Source of the DNA: Simiduia sp. 21SJ11W-1 | GTDB lineage: Bacteria; Pseudomonadota; Gammaproteobacteria; Pseudomonadales; Cellvibrionaceae | NCBI RefSeq assembly: GCF_024138675.1 | Contig: NZ_CP090959.1 | Location: 992,001-1,056,000 of the forward strand | Reading direction: 5' to 3' | Length of the DNA stretch: 64,000 bases | Shown: one piece after another, positions 16,928-28,314 of the stretch | Position numbering within the stretch: position 1 is the stretch's first letter | Layout: the number at the start of each line of letters is the position of its first letter | Made by a program: the position numbers and the translations under genes | The notes under the pieces: generated by a model | What the model was told of the DNA's origin: nothing | The model's database searches: none | Seen by the model: the letters and a program-made list of their open reading frames with translations, nothing else

Positions 16928-17706
16928 GGGTCAAGCAAGGCGTCAAAGTCGCCTTTAAGCTGATCTAGCTCCGCTAAATTGCCGTCTATTGCGCTGGGTT
17001 GAATGTGTAAATGCCTAAGCGGGGCCGCAGGCAGCTTATCTGCCACATGCAGAGGGCTGTGCGGGTGCAGTGCATTCAGGCAATTCGCCAGCAGAAGCAG
17101 GTGGGCGTAGTCTCCCGGGGGTTTTGCTTGTTCGGGGGTCAGCTGGTGGCGGATTGCCTCGCTTATGGATTGCGGGAACTTCCAGTGTTCGGCAAGTTCA
17201 GCGCCCAGTTCGGCAAACAGGCTGGGTTCGGTGGTGGCTGCATCTATTGTGTCTGAATTTTCATTGGCGGCTATATGGATGATCAGCCCGCCGATATTGT
17301 GCATCATGCCGCAGGTGAAGGCGGTTTCTTTGTTGAGCGAGGTAAAGCCCGCAAGCCACTTGCACAGGGCTGCCATGTCAAAGCTGTTGCGCCAGAACTG
17401 GCGGATATCAAACCCTTCGGGAGCCTGTAAGGTGCCCACAACCCCCGATGCCAGTACCAGAGTGCGCAGGGCATCTACTCCCAGTAACACCACTGCATCG
17501 TTCACCGAGGCAATTTGGCGCGAGGCGCCGTAATGCGCCGAATTGGCCAGGCGCAATACTTTGGCGGTGAGCACTTGATCGGTGGCTAACTGCCGGGCCA
17601 GTTGGTCTGCGTTGATGTTGGGTGCATCGAAGGAGGCAATGAGCGATTGCACCACCTTCGGCATTTGTGGCAGCTGGTAGATGGCATCTGATAACAGGTT
17701 TGTCAC
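16924..17706 (-). CDS. HDOD-domain signalling protein
   Basis: The 260-residue product is essentially one HDOD domain: LPQMPKVVQSLIASF, then LARQLATDQVLTAKVLRLANSAHYG, INDAV-like SVNDAVVLLGVDALRTLVLA and TAFTCGMMHNIGGLII. HDOD proteins are HD-fold relatives without a complete metal site and usually act in signalling or regulation rather than catalysis. GTG 17706 is preferred since AAAGG precedes it by about 8 bases; ATG 17736 is the alternative. It is divergent from a CHASE4-GGDEF gene with about 100 bases between, so the two may share control of c-di-GMP-related behaviour (inference). Confidence 0.85.
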   Translation of the reverse strand: MTNLLSDAIYQLPQMPKVVQSLIASFDAPNINADQLARQLATDQVLTAKVLRLANSAHYGASRQIASVNDAVVLLGVDALRTLVLASGVVGTLQAPEGFDIRQFWRNSFDMAALCKWLAGFTSLNKETAFTCGMMHNIGGLIIHIAANENSDTIDAATTEPSLFAELGAELAEHWKFPQSISEAIRHQLTPEQAKPPGDYAHLLLLANCLNALHPHSPLHVADKLPAAPLRHLHIQPSAIDGNLAELDQLKGDFDALLDP

Positions 17707-17806
17707 GGTCGTCGCCTTTCTGTTTTCACTAAGCATAGCCCAGGCCCATGGCGGCGCTTGCAGCATTTGTAGCTACACTTGCAGAGGGGTTTCCGGGGGC
17801 TGCACT

Positions 17807-19492
17807 TTGTTACATAGGCAAGTTGGCAATTCATTACAGCATCACCAATCCGGCTATCTGCTGCGTTCACGCGCATTGCTGTTGGGTTTTGCGGCCTTTT
17901 TGTTTTTGTTTTCTGCGCAATTAGCGGTGCGTTATTTCATAGATTTGCCAACCTTGTTTTTAGTGATTGAGCAGTCTGATAAAAAAGATGTTGTTCGTGT
18001 GAATAATGCGTTTACACAGCGCCTGACAATGCAGGCCAACCGGGTGTCAGACAACGCCCTGTGGGACGACGCCTACAACTATATGCTGGCCCCCAACGAA
18101 AAATTTCTTGCCAGTAATTTTGATGACAGAACACTGCTGGATAACGAAGTAGACGGCGTTATTTTTTTGAATACCCAGGCTGAGATCGTTTGGCAGTACG
18201 GTTTTGAGTTTGGCGCAGCCGCCGATACCAAGCGCCGCGTAGCGCGCCCGCCCATGAGCGATGAACAGCTGCGCACCCAGGTGCATATTGCAGCTCACCT
18301 GCCAGATGACGGTGCGCGAAAGCGGCTGGCGGGCTACCTTCGGACGCCCAAAAGCCCGGTAGAGGTGATTGCCTCACCGATTTTTCCCACGGGTTATGGC
18401 GATGGCACTACCGCCAGCGTGGGTACCTTGGTGATGTGGTCTTGGGTGGATCGCGATTACGTTAATGCCATTGCCACGCAAACGGGCTTCAATATAGGTG
18501 GCCAATTTTTGCCAGAGGGCGTGGCGTCGCTGGCGCCAGTGTGGCGCTATTTGCTCACTGAAGACGTGCGCCCCAGAGACAAAGACGACCGTATTTATTG
18601 GTTGCTGCGGGATGTAAAAGACGAACCCTTGATGATGCTTTGGCTCACGCTTGAGCCGTTGGCCTTTGAAACAGCGCTGTTTTCCGATGCCTTGGTGGCG
18701 GGCCTGTTGGCGGCAATATTTTTATTGTTGGGTTTGGCCTGGGTGGTGCGGCGCTGGTTGATTTTACCGCTCAATGAGCTGGAGCGGCAGATGGAGTTCA
18801 TCACCACCGGTGCGCGCTACGATCACCGCTTGTCTGTGCAGAGTTACCAAGAGCTCAACCGTTTGGCCGAGCAGTTCAATGTGCTGCTGGGTGAGGTGTG
18901 CGAGCGGGAAAACCAGGCCAGGCGCAAGCATCAGGAACTGCACCTGGCGTCTATCTCGGATGCCTTAACGGGCCTTGCCAACCGCCGGTATCTCGATCAG
19001 TTCATGGATGAGGCTTGGCTCCGGAGCTTGTCGCAGGCATCTACCTACGCCTTGGTGCTAATAGACATAGACCACTTTAAAAAATATAACGATTTTTATG
19101 GCCACGCGGCGGGCGATCGTATTTTGCAAGAGGTTGCGCGCACCATTCACGATCACCAGCCGGCCCGCGATGCGCTTACCGCGCGCTATGGGGGTGAGGA
19201 ATTTTGTATGGTGGTGCCAGGAATCTCGCCCAGTGCACTGCAGGCGTTATGCGAACGCATTTGTGTGAGTATTGTACACAGGGCCCTGGAGCATCAGGTG
19301 TCTGAGGCGGGTGTGGTGACTGTGAGTGTTGGCGGCATCTGCGTGGATGCCAGCGAACCGGAGGTGAGGCAGTTAGCCCAGGATACTGCCCTGCGCACCA
19401 TCTTCAAAGCCGCTGATCAGGCGCTCTATGAAGCCAAGCGAGGCGGCCGCAACCGCGCTTGCATGGGGCGCTTGCCCGCCAGTGCTGGTTAA
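17807..19492 (+). CDS. CHASE4-GGDEF membrane diguanylate cyclase
   Basis: The open frame begins at 17681 inside the divergent gene's 5' region, but a TTG at 17807 preceded by a GGGGG ribosome-site-like run gives a sensible N terminus. There follows a transmembrane helix (LLLGFAAFLFLFSAQLAV), a periplasmic CHASE4 sensor (motif VSDNALWDDAYNYM), a second helix (ALVAGLLAAIFLLLGLAWVVRRW), a HAMP-like linker and a C-terminal GGDEF domain (DALTGLANRRYLD, DIDHFKKYND, GGEEF near residue 462). The intact GGEEF predicts c-di-GMP synthesis. The RxxD inhibitory site that normally precedes it is absent (AxxA-like at that spot), so feedback inhibition is unlikely. Confidence 0.88.
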   Translation: MLHRQVGNSLQHHQSGYLLRSRALLLGFAAFLFLFSAQLAVRYFIDLPTLFLVIEQSDKKDVVRVNNAFTQRLTMQANRVSDNALWDDAYNYMLAPNEKFLASNFDDRTLLDNEVDGVIFLNTQAEIVWQYGFEFGAAADTKRRVARPPMSDEQLRTQVHIAAHLPDDGARKRLAGYLRTPKSPVEVIASPIFPTGYGDGTTASVGTLVMWSWVDRDYVNAIATQTGFNIGGQFLPEGVASLAPVWRYLLTEDVRPRDKDDRIYWLLRDVKDEPLMMLWLTLEPLAFETALFSDALVAGLLAAIFLLLGLAWVVRRWLILPLNELERQMEFITTGARYDHRLSVQSYQELNRLAEQFNVLLGEVCERENQARRKHQELHLASISDALTGLANRRYLDQFMDEAWLRSLSQASTYALVLIDIDHFKKYNDFYGHAAGDRILQEVARTIHDHQPARDALTARYGGEEFCMVVPGISPSALQALCERICVSIVHRALEHQVSEAGVVTVSVGGICVDASEPEVRQLAQDTALRTIFKAADQALYEAKRGGRNRACMGRLPASAG

Positions 19493-19553
19493 AATACACC
19501 CAGCCCGTGGTGCGTGTTATACTCCTGCGCCTAAAATAGGTGAGTAATCGACA

Positions 19554-21101
19554 TTGATTGTTAAGTTAATAAAAAATTTGGTCTCAGGCGCTGATGCTAA
19601 GCCTGCAGGCAAGGCGTCTGGGCGCGATAAGCCGCGCTCCAAGAACAGTGAATCCAGCCCGCGTGCCAGTGAAAACAAGGCCGCAAAGCCCGCTCGCAAC
19701 GAGTCGCGCGATGGCAAACCTGCCCGGGCCCGCAAACCCCGTGGCGGCCGCAAGGGCGGTGACCGCAGCCTGCGGGCTGGCAACCCGGCCAATCAGGCTG
19801 CGGCAGAAAGTTGGGATTTATCGCAATTTAAAGTGCCGAAAGCAGAAGGCAAAACCCGCTTTCACGATTTGGATTTGCCCTTGCCATTGATGCACGCCAT
19901 TGCCGACATCGGCTTTGAATACGCATCGCCCATTCAGGCTCAGTCTTTGCCCTATGCCTTGAATGGGGACGACCTGGTAGGTAAGGCGCAAACCGGCACC
20001 GGTAAAACCGCGGCCTTTTTGATTGGCATTATTGATGAGCTGCTGAACAACCCCATTGAGGGTGAGCGCTTTGCCGGCGAGGCGCGTGCTTTGATCATTG
20101 CGCCCACCCGGGAACTTGTGATTCAAATTGCAGACGATGCCAAGTTGCTCACCAAGTATACCGATCTCACCGTGCACACCCTGGTGGGCGGTATGGATTA
20201 CGGCAAGCAACAGCAGCGTTTGCATTCGGAATTTGTAGATATATTGGTGGCCACCCCTGGCCGGCTGATTGATTTTACCGGCAACCGCGATGTCTACCTC
20301 GATCACGTAGAAATTCTGGTGCTCGATGAGGCCGATCGCATGCTGGATATGGGCTTTATCCCCCAGGTGCGCCGCATTATTCGCCAGACGCCGCCGAAGA
20401 ACCTTCGCCAGACCATGCTCTTCTCGGCCACCTTTACCGATGACGTGCTCAACCTCGCAAGCCAATGGACCATTGATCCGGTGCGCGTGGAAATCGAGCC
20501 CGAATCTGTAGCAACCGATACAGTGGAACAGCACGTATACCTGGTAAGCACGGAAGAAAAGTACACGTTGTTGTATAACCTGCTTAAACAGGAAAATGTT
20601 GAAAGCCTGATTGTGTTCGCCAACCGTCGTGATCAGTGCCGCCGCTTGCACGAGCAGCTGGAGGCCCACGGCTTTAAAGCGGGCTTGCTTTCTGGTGAGG
20701 TTGCGCAAAACAAACGGGTGCGCACGCTGGACGACTTCAAATCGGGCGCCATTGAAGTACTGGTGGCAACCGATGTGGCTGGCCGCGGTATTCACATTGA
20801 TGGTATCAGCCACGTGGTGAACTTCACCTTGCCCGAAGAGCCCGAAGACTACGTACACCGCATTGGCCGTACTGGTCGCGCCGGGCGCCATGGCACTTCA
20901 ATCAGCTTTGCCTGTGAAGACGACGCCCTGCGCCTGATGCCCATCGGCGAGCTGTTGGGTGCTCAGCTCAAATGCGAGCAGCCGCCAGAGGTGCTGTTGG
21001 CGCCCACGCCGGATCTGCTGCCACCGGCGCGCCGTAGCCGTGGCCCCAGGCCCGGCGGCAATCGCAGCCCCCGCTCAGGCGGTTCGCGACACAGGCGCTA
21101 A
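19554..21101 (+). CDS. rhlB: ATP-dependent RNA helicase RhlB
   Basis: The 515-residue DEAD-box helicase starts at TTG after an AGGTGAG ribosome site. After a basic, low-complexity N-terminal tail of about 90 residues come the Q motif region ([13 protein letters not shown]), Walker A (AQTGTGKT), PTREL, DEAD ([13 protein letters not shown]), SAT, and the C-terminal helicase motifs ([24 protein letters not shown]). The sequence from [10 protein letters not shown] to CEQPPEVLL is that of RhlB, which unwinds structured RNA within the degradosome. The tail at the C terminus is again basic. A terminator follows at 21118. Confidence 0.92.
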   Translation: MIVKLIKNLVSGADAKPAGKASGRDKPRSKNSESSPRASENKAAKPARNESRDGKPARARKPRGGRKGGDRSLRAGNPANQAAAESWDLSQFKVPKAEGKTRFHDLDLPLPLMHAIADIGFEYASPIQAQSLPYALNGDDLVGKAQTGTGKTAAFLIGIIDELLNNPIEGERFAGEARALIIAPTRELVIQIADDAKLLTKYTDLTVHTLVGGMDYGKQQQRLHSEFVDILVATPGRLIDFTGNRDVYLDHVEILVLDEADRMLDMGFIPQVRRIIRQTPPKNLRQTMLFSATFTDDVLNLASQWTIDPVRVEIEPESVATDTVEQHVYLVSTEEKYTLLYNLLKQENVESLIVFANRRDQCRRLHEQLEAHGFKAGLLSGEVAQNKRVRTLDDFKSGAIEVLVATDVAGRGIHIDGISHVVNFTLPEEPEDYVHRIGRTGRAGRHGTSISFACEDDALRLMPIGELLGAQLKCEQPPEVLLAPTPDLLPPARRSRGPRPGGNRSPRSGGSRHRR

Positions 21102-21117
21102 GCACTGAAATAATCAA

Positions 21118-21139
21118 CCCGGCTTTTGCCGGGTTTTTT
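21118..21139 (+). terminator. Rho-independent terminator after rhlB
   Basis: A CCCGGC/GCCGGG stem (21118-21123, 21128-21133) with a TTTT loop is followed by six T. It starts 17 bases after the rhlB stop. Confidence 0.9.
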
Positions 21140-21184
21140 ATTTTTTGTCTAGACTGAGGGCTGGGCAATTGGGTTGAGAGCGCC

Positions 21185-22444
21185 ATGAAGCGGATTCTGG
21201 TAGTAGAAGACAGTCAGTTGGTTACGAAAATCGTCAAGCATGTGGTGAAGCAGCAGGGCGATATTGAGGCGGTGTTTGCCACCAATTTCGCCGAGGCCAA
21301 AGCGGTGTTGGCCAATGAGCAAGACACACTGTTCGCCGCCCTGACCGACTTGAACCTGCCAGACGCCCCAGACGGCGAGGTGGTAGATCTGGTATTGGAT
21401 GCCGGTGTGCCCGTGATTGTGCTTACCGGCAGTTACGACGATGAGCGGCGCGATAAAATTCTTAGCAAGGGCATTGTGGATTATGTGGTTAAAGAGGGCC
21501 GCTACTCCTATGAATACGCCGTGGGTATGGTGCAGCGCTTGGAGCGCAATCAGTCGCTGGCGGTATTGGTGGTGGATGACTCCGCAACGTCGCGCCGCTA
21601 CATTTCAGAGCTGCTGGTGCGCCAGGGCTTTAAGGTGTATACCGCGGCCAATGGCAAGGAGGCCATCAAGGTGATATTAGCGCACGAGGATGTGAGCCTT
21701 GTGATTACCGATTACCACATGCCGGAAATGGACGGCGTTGAGCTGGTAAAAAATTTGCGCCATAAGTACGGCAAGAGCGACCTGGTGATCATTGGGCTTT
21801 CCGGCCAAAGCGACAAAGCCCTCTCGGCCAAGTTTATTAAAAACGGTGCGAATGATTTTTTGATCAAGCCGTTTAATTACGAAGAGTTCAACTGCCGTGT
21901 GCGCCACAATGTGGAATCGCTTGAGCTGATTCGCCAAATTCGCGATGCCACGTTTAAAGATTACCTCACCGGTATCTGGAGCCGGCGCTATTTTTACGAA
22001 CGCGGCGAGCTGCTTTACAGTGATGCAGTAACAGCAGGCAAGCCAATTGCCGCGGCCATTATTGATCTAGATCACTTTCGCCGGCTCAATGATCAGTATG
22101 GCCATGAGGTGGGCGACTGTTTGCTGGTGCAGGTGGCGGAATTGCTGCAGCAAGCGCTCAAACGTTTTCTGGTGGCACGCGCAGGCGGCGAGGAGTTCTT
22201 TGCCCTGCTGCCCGGCCTCGATAACGATCAGGCGCAATCATTAATTTCGCAAGTGCGGCAAATTGTGTCCGCGCGGCCACTGGTGCTTGACGATGGCACA
22301 GAGCTTTATTGCACTTTTAGCGCCGGGGTTACCAACCTTGTTGGCAACTCTCTGGATGATCAAATTGCCAAAGCTGACGAATACCTGATACGCGCCAAAG
22401 AGGCTGGCCGCGATTTGGTGGTGGGCGATGACGACGACTTCTAG
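21185..22444 (+). CDS. Response regulator with two REC domains and a GGDEF domain
   Basis: The 419-residue protein has REC1 (VVEDS; phospho-acceptor Asp55 in LTDLNLP), REC2 (VVDDSATSRR; Asp176 in VITDYHMPEMDG) and a GGDEF domain (DLDHFRRLNDQYGHEVGD, then RAGGEEFF at 332-339). PleD has the same layout, which predicts a phosphorylation-controlled diguanylate cyclase. The RxxD inhibitory site is not present before GGEEF. It follows rhlB after a terminator, so it has its own promoter, and no histidine kinase gene is adjacent. The partner kinase is therefore encoded elsewhere. Confidence 0.9.
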   Translation: MKRILVVEDSQLVTKIVKHVVKQQGDIEAVFATNFAEAKAVLANEQDTLFAALTDLNLPDAPDGEVVDLVLDAGVPVIVLTGSYDDERRDKILSKGIVDYVVKEGRYSYEYAVGMVQRLERNQSLAVLVVDDSATSRRYISELLVRQGFKVYTAANGKEAIKVILAHEDVSLVITDYHMPEMDGVELVKNLRHKYGKSDLVIIGLSGQSDKALSAKFIKNGANDFLIKPFNYEEFNCRVRHNVESLELIRQIRDATFKDYLTGIWSRRYFYERGELLYSDAVTAGKPIAAAIIDLDHFRRLNDQYGHEVGDCLLVQVAELLQQALKRFLVARAGGEEFFALLPGLDNDQAQSLISQVRQIVSARPLVLDDGTELYCTFSAGVTNLVGNSLDDQIAKADEYLIRAKEAGRDLVVGDDDDF

Positions 22445-22450
22445 TGCCTG

Positions 22451-23230
22451 CTAGCGTTTAAGCGGCAGCAGTGCCTCGGGATTAAGCGGCCGGCCGTTGA
22501 TATCTCTTAGCCAAAATACCGTGGCTCCTGCTACGGCAATGGGTGTCACAAAAATATTGACCAACGGAATCATGCTGCCCAGCATGATTAGCCCACCCAG
22601 GCTGAAACTCCCCATAGATTGATCCATCAACTGCCCGCGCAATTGTTTAAAGGGCGTTTTGTGGTTGTCTGCCGGGTAGTCTGTGTATTGAATGGCCATA
22701 CACCAGGCGCCCCACAAGGCGGCTATGAGCGGGGTAAGCAGTTGCAGAATGGGAATAAACGACAAGACCAACAGCCCGATCATCAACAACAGGCCACGGG
22801 AAATAAAATACCAAAGTTTTAACAGCTCTCGAGCCAGTGTGCGCGGGATCATGGCGCTTAGAGGCTCGGGCGGCGGCGCTACACCGGTTAACTTAACTTC
22901 AATGCGCTCGGCCAAAAAGCCGTTAAAAGGTGCGGCGATCAAATTGGAAATAATGCTGAAACTGTAGCCGTAGACAAATATCAATAAGAATGCGGCTATC
23001 AGCCATAAGATGCTCCCCAAAAAGCTCAGCCAACCTGGTAGCCAGCCCATCAGGCCGTCCATCAAGAGGCCGAACTCATGCAATAACCACGCAGTAAGAA
23101 TAAAAAACAGCACCAGATTAATCAGTAGCGGCACCAGAATAAAAACGCGCAAATCCGGCTGTAACACCAGGCGAAAGCCGAGTGTTAGCGCCTCGGGCGC
23201 TGAGATGGGCGAGCCGTTAATTTTAATCAT
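22451..23230 (-). CDS. cysZ: CysZ-like sulfate transport protein
   Basis: The 259-residue membrane protein has the EI24/CysZ pattern: an N-terminal GFRLVLQPDLRVFILVPLLINLVLF segment, long hydrophobic hairpins, a YGYSFSIISNLIAAPFNGFLAERIE loop and a C-terminal PIAVAGATVFWLRDI. CysZ proteins import sulfate for cysteine synthesis. It converges with the REC-GGDEF gene with 6 bases between. In this window sulfate import, sulfotransferases and cysK all appear, but this gene is not near the cassettes, so no link is claimed. Confidence 0.85.
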   Translation of the reverse strand: MIKINGSPISAPEALTLGFRLVLQPDLRVFILVPLLINLVLFFILTAWLLHEFGLLMDGLMGWLPGWLSFLGSILWLIAAFLLIFVYGYSFSIISNLIAAPFNGFLAERIEVKLTGVAPPPEPLSAMIPRTLARELLKLWYFISRGLLLMIGLLVLSFIPILQLLTPLIAALWGAWCMAIQYTDYPADNHKTPFKQLRGQLMDQSMGSFSLGGLIMLGSMIPLVNIFVTPIAVAGATVFWLRDINGRPLNPEALLPLKR

Positions 23231-23259
23231 GGTGCAAAATCCTTGTTGCGTGGTGGCGA

Positions 23260-23556
23260 TTATCGGGCGCCGGCTTTTTTAAGTATTTCTGCGTAGTCTT
23301 CGCTTTGGCGGTGTTGGCTGGCCAGCGTTAACAGTGTGTGGCCCTCGGGGTTGGTGGCGTTGAGGTTGCGGCCTTCGGCCAGGAAAAACTCAACGAATGT
23401 TGCGAAATTTTCTGCCACCATGCCACGGTAAGCCTTTTCCAGGCAGTGAAAATCGCCATCTACACCCTCGGGTGCCTGGTAATCCAGAAAGGTGCGAACC
23501 TGCTCATCCGAGAACACCTGCCCGAGTACTTTTTGCTTGTCTTTCTTAAGTGCCAT
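23260..23556 (-). CDS. PA4642-family conserved small protein
   Basis: A 98-residue soluble protein: MALKKDKQKVLGQVFSDE at the start, a FLDYQAPEGVDGDFHCLEKAYRGM centre, and a C-terminal half that looks like one ankyrin-type repeat (ATNPEGHTLLTLASQHRQSEDYAEILKKAGA). It matches the small family known from pseudomonads as PA4642. Function unknown. It lies between cysZ (29 bases) and gatB on the same strand. Confidence 0.7.
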   Translation of the reverse strand: MALKKDKQKVLGQVFSDEQVRTFLDYQAPEGVDGDFHCLEKAYRGMVAENFATFVEFFLAEGRNLNATNPEGHTLLTLASQHRQSEDYAEILKKAGAR

Positions 23557-23602
23557 GTAAATTCCTGTGACTGTATCTTTTGTAAATTTTAAAAAGGGGA
23601 GT

Positions 23603-23621
23603 GCGAGCGCTGTGCGCTCGC
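23603..23621 (-). terminator. Hairpin downstream of gatB
   Basis: An 8-bp perfect stem (GCGAGCGC / GCGCTCGC) with a 3-base loop lies just after the gatB stop on the minus strand and is followed by CTCCCCTTTTT. It is a likely terminator of gatCAB; the T tract is short and offset. Confidence 0.6.
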
Positions 23622-23628
23622 GTTTCGC

Positions 23629-25095
23629 TTACAGTAAGGCGTCGAGCTTTTTCAATAAAATCTCGTTGATTGCCGTGGGGTTGGCCTGGCCTTTGGAGGC
23701 CTTCATGATTTGGCCGACAAAATAGCCGAGCATTTTGGGGCGTTTATCGGCATCGGCGTTTTTGTAGTTTTCCACCTGCTTGGGGCTTGCCGCAATCACT
23801 TCATCGGCCATGGCCTCCAGTGCGCCGGTATCCGATACTTGCTTCAAGCCGCGCTTTTCAATAACGCTGTCGGCATCGCCTTCACCGGCCCACATGCCCT
23901 CGAACACTTCCTTGGCCTGCTTGCTTGAAATGGTGCCGTCTTTAATGCGGGCAATCATGCCGCCGAGCTGGGTCGCGCTCACGGGGCTGTTGGCCAAGGC
24001 CAGATCGGCAGCGTTCAGGCGTGCGGCCAGTTCACCCATGATCCAGTTGGCGGCCAGTTTGGCATCGCCTGCAGCGGTTACGGTTGCCTCGAAATACTGC
24101 GCGGTGGCAAGGTCATCGCTCAACTGGCTGGCATCGTAGTCAGACAGTTGGTAAGTCTCTTTAAAGCGCGCGTGGCGGGCATCGGGTAGCTCTGGCAGGC
24201 TTTTGCGAATGGCGTCTATGTAGTCGTCATCGATTACCACTGGCAGCAAATCCGGGCAGGGGAAGTAGCGGTAGTCGTTGGCTTCTTCTTTGGAGCGCAT
24301 GGAGCGTGACTCTTTGCGGTCGCCGTTGTACAGGCGCGTTTCCTGAACCACTTGCCCGCCATCTTCAATGAGGTCTATCTGGCGCTCCACTTCAAGCTTG
24401 ATGGCCTCTTCCATAAACCGGAACGAGTTGAGGTTTTTGGTTTCGGTACGGGTGCCAAGCTTTTCTTCGCCTGCCGGGCGCACGGAAATGTTCACGTCAA
24501 AACGCATGGAGCCCTGCGACATGTCGCCATCGCAAATGCCGAGCGAGGTCACGATGGAGTGCAGTTTTTTGGCGAAGGCTACGGCTTCTTCGGCACTGCG
24601 CATATCAGGTTCTGAGACTATCTCGATCAGTGGCGTGCCGGCGCGGTTGAGGTCGATACCGCTCATGCCGTGCCTCAGCCCTAGTGCTGCGCCTTCATGC
24701 AAAGATTTGCCGGCGTCTTCTTCCAGGTGGGCGTGGTGAATGCGCACGCGCTTGGTGCGTCCGTCGGCAAGGGTGATGTCTACGTGGCCCGCGCCCACAA
24801 TGGGGGCTTCCAGCTGGGTCGTTTGATAACCCTTGGGGAGATCGGGGTAGAAATAGTTTTTGCGCTCAAAAAACGAGTGCTTGCCAATTTCTGCATCAAT
24901 GGCCAGGCCAAACATGGTGGCGTAGCGGTAGGCCTGCTCGTTCACCACCGGCAGGGTGCCGGGCATGGCCAGGTCTATGGCGCAGGCTTGGGTGTTGGGC
25001 TCGGCACCGAAGGCGGTGCTGGCGCCCGAGAAAATTTTGGTTTTGGTGGCCAATTGTACGTGTACTTCAAGGCCGATTACCGTTTCCCACTGCAT
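23629..25095 (-). CDS. gatB: Aspartyl/glutamyl-tRNA(Asn/Gln) amidotransferase subunit B
   Basis: The 488-residue protein starts [22 protein letters not shown] and has GatB landmarks throughout: [59 protein letters not shown] and the C-terminal YqeY-like tail ending [24 protein letters not shown]. With GatA and GatC it converts mischarged Glu-tRNA(Gln) and/or Asp-tRNA(Asn) to the correct amide form. It is the third gene of gatCAB, 28 bases after gatA. Confidence 0.97.
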   Translation of the reverse strand: MQWETVIGLEVHVQLATKTKIFSGASTAFGAEPNTQACAIDLAMPGTLPVVNEQAYRYATMFGLAIDAEIGKHSFFERKNYFYPDLPKGYQTTQLEAPIVGAGHVDITLADGRTKRVRIHHAHLEEDAGKSLHEGAALGLRHGMSGIDLNRAGTPLIEIVSEPDMRSAEEAVAFAKKLHSIVTSLGICDGDMSQGSMRFDVNISVRPAGEEKLGTRTETKNLNSFRFMEEAIKLEVERQIDLIEDGGQVVQETRLYNGDRKESRSMRSKEEANDYRYFPCPDLLPVVIDDDYIDAIRKSLPELPDARHARFKETYQLSDYDASQLSDDLATAQYFEATVTAAGDAKLAANWIMGELAARLNAADLALANSPVSATQLGGMIARIKDGTISSKQAKEVFEGMWAGEGDADSVIEKRGLKQVSDTGALEAMADEVIAASPKQVENYKNADADKRPKMLGYFVGQIMKASKGQANPTAINEILLKKLDALL

Positions 25096-25123
25096 GGGTG
25101 TGCTCCTTAATTTTTGGTTTGGC

Positions 25124-26578
25124 CTAGGCGATGTCGGCGGGCGCTTGTTGGTGGAAGTCGGTCACCTGTTGGTACTGGTGAGCGGCGTTCAGCATGCGCG
25201 CTTCCTCAAAGTAGTTGCCAATCAGTTGCAAGCCCACAGGCTTGCCGTCAACCAAACCGCACGGCAGCGACATGCCGGGCAGGCCCGCCAGATTGGTGGC
25301 AATGGTGTAGATGTCTTCCAGGTACATGGCGATCGGGTCTGCACCCTTGGCGCCAAAGGCAAAGGCCGGTGACGGCGAGGTCGGCCCGATTACCAGGTCA
25401 ACTTCTTTAAAGGCGTCCACAAAATCCTGCTTGATTAACCGGCGCACTTTTTGCGCCTTGCGGTAGTAGGCATCGTAGTAACCGGCAGACAAACAGTAGG
25501 TGCCCACCAAAATGCGGCGCTGAACTTCTTCGCCAAAGGCTTCGCTGCGCGAGCGCTTGTACAGATCTGCAAGATCTGCAGGATTCTCGCAGCGATGGCC
25601 GTAACGTACGCCATCAAAGCGCGACAAGTTGGCCGAGCACTCCGCCGGGGCAATCACATAGTAGGCCGGCACCGCCAAGTGGGAATGGGGCAGGCTGATG
25701 GGTTTAATGGTGGCGCCCAGCGCTTCGTATTGTTTGATGGCCGCTTCAACGGCCGCCTGGGTGCCGGGGTTCAAACCTTCGCCAAAGTATTCCTTTGGCA
25801 CACCCAGCGTTAAGCCTGCCAGGGAGTCGTTGAGGCTGGCGGTGTAGTCGGGTACTTCGCGGTCAATGTTGGTGGAATCTTTTGCGTCAAAGGAGGCCAT
25901 GGTGTTCAGCATCAAGGCCGCGTCTTCGGCGGTGCGGGTCATGGGGCCTGCCTGATCAAGACTTGATGCAAACGCGATCATGCCCCAGCGAGACACGCGC
26001 CCATAGGTGGGCTTGAGGCCCGTGAGGCCACAGAGTGCAGCGGGCTGGCGAATGGAGCCGCCGGTGTCGGTGGCGGTGGCGCCAGGTGCAAGACGTGCGG
26101 CCACGGCCGCAGCCGAGCCACCGGAAGAGCCGCCCGGTACACAGCCGGTAGCCCACGGGTTTTTTACTGGCCCGAAAAAGCTAGTTTCATTCGAGGACCC
26201 CATGGCGAATTCATCCATGTTGGTTTTGCCCAACATCACCGCGCCCGCGGCCTGGAAGTTGGCCACCACTGTGGCGTCGTATGGGGAGATAAAGTTGTCG
26301 AGCATTTTTGAACCGCAGGTGGTTTTTACACCTTGGGTACAAAAAATATCTTTGTGGGCAATGGGTACACCACACAGTGGGTGGGTTTCGCCCGCCGCCA
26401 ACCGCGCATCGGCGGCTTTTGCCTGTGCCAGTGCCACGTCTTCGGTAACGGTAATAAAACTGTTGTAGTTCGGATCAAGGCGCTTGATGCGGTCCAGGAA
26501 GTGTTGGGTGAGTTCAACGCTCGACCAGGTTTTTGCCTGCAGGCCCGCGGACAGCTCGGCCAGTGTTTTGTTGTGCAT
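25124..26578 (-). CDS. gatA: Glutamyl-tRNA(Gln) amidotransferase subunit A
   Basis: A 484-residue amidase-signature enzyme. Catalytic features visible are the lysine in [13 protein letters not shown], the [14 protein letters not shown] loop and the [15 protein letters not shown] segment with the Ser-cisSer-Lys triad. GatA releases ammonia from glutamine and passes it to GatB. Length and sequence are typical. It sits 21 bases after gatC in the gatCAB operon. Confidence 0.97.
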   Translation of the reverse strand: MHNKTLAELSAGLQAKTWSSVELTQHFLDRIKRLDPNYNSFITVTEDVALAQAKAADARLAAGETHPLCGVPIAHKDIFCTQGVKTTCGSKMLDNFISPYDATVVANFQAAGAVMLGKTNMDEFAMGSSNETSFFGPVKNPWATGCVPGGSSGGSAAAVAARLAPGATATDTGGSIRQPAALCGLTGLKPTYGRVSRWGMIAFASSLDQAGPMTRTAEDAALMLNTMASFDAKDSTNIDREVPDYTASLNDSLAGLTLGVPKEYFGEGLNPGTQAAVEAAIKQYEALGATIKPISLPHSHLAVPAYYVIAPAECSANLSRFDGVRYGHRCENPADLADLYKRSRSEAFGEEVQRRILVGTYCLSAGYYDAYYRKAQKVRRLIKQDFVDAFKEVDLVIGPTSPSPAFAFGAKGADPIAMYLEDIYTIATNLAGLPGMSLPCGLVDGKPVGLQLIGNYFEEARMLNAAHQYQQVTDFHQQAPADIA

Positions 26579-26599
26579 GGTGTTAATCCTTGTGCGGCC

Positions 26600-26887
26600 T
26601 TAGTCGATAACCTTGGGAACCAGATACAGGCCATCTTCGGTGGCCGGGGCGATGGCTTGGAATGCGTCGCGTTGATTGGGCTCGGTAACCTCGTCGGCGC
26701 GCAGGCGCTGAACGGCGTCGAAGGGGTGCGCCATTGGCTTTACGGCGTCGGTATCTGCCGCCTGCAGCTGATCTACCAGCGCCAGTACATCACCCAGTCG
26801 ACGGGTCACTTCGTCGATGGTTTCCTCGCTGATTTGCAGCCGAGCGAGTTCACCCAGCTTGACGATATCGGAGCGATCCACGGCCAT
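26600..26887 (-). CDS. gatC: Aspartyl/glutamyl-tRNA amidotransferase subunit C
   Basis: A 95-residue protein (MAVDRSDIVKLGELARLQISEE..., then LVDQLQAADTDAVKPMAHPFD and a C-terminal GLYLVPKVID). GatC stabilises the GatA-GatB complex. It is the first gene of the operon, divergent from mreB. Confidence 0.95.
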   Translation of the reverse strand: MAVDRSDIVKLGELARLQISEETIDEVTRRLGDVLALVDQLQAADTDAVKPMAHPFDAVQRLRADEVTEPNQRDAFQAIAPATEDGLYLVPKVID

Positions 26888-28242
<1,355 letters not shown>

Positions 28243-28314
28243 GGCCCTCAAGCAGGAGGTTGGACGATCAAACCGCTTTTTACCAAAGGCCCGTCTCCTG
28301 CGTCGCGCGCCAGC

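Noticed and set aside
19818-20891. 357-residue open frame antisense to rhlB
   Set aside because: It lies wholly within the conserved rhlB gene, shows no family resemblance and arises from the codon bias of a GC-rich gene.
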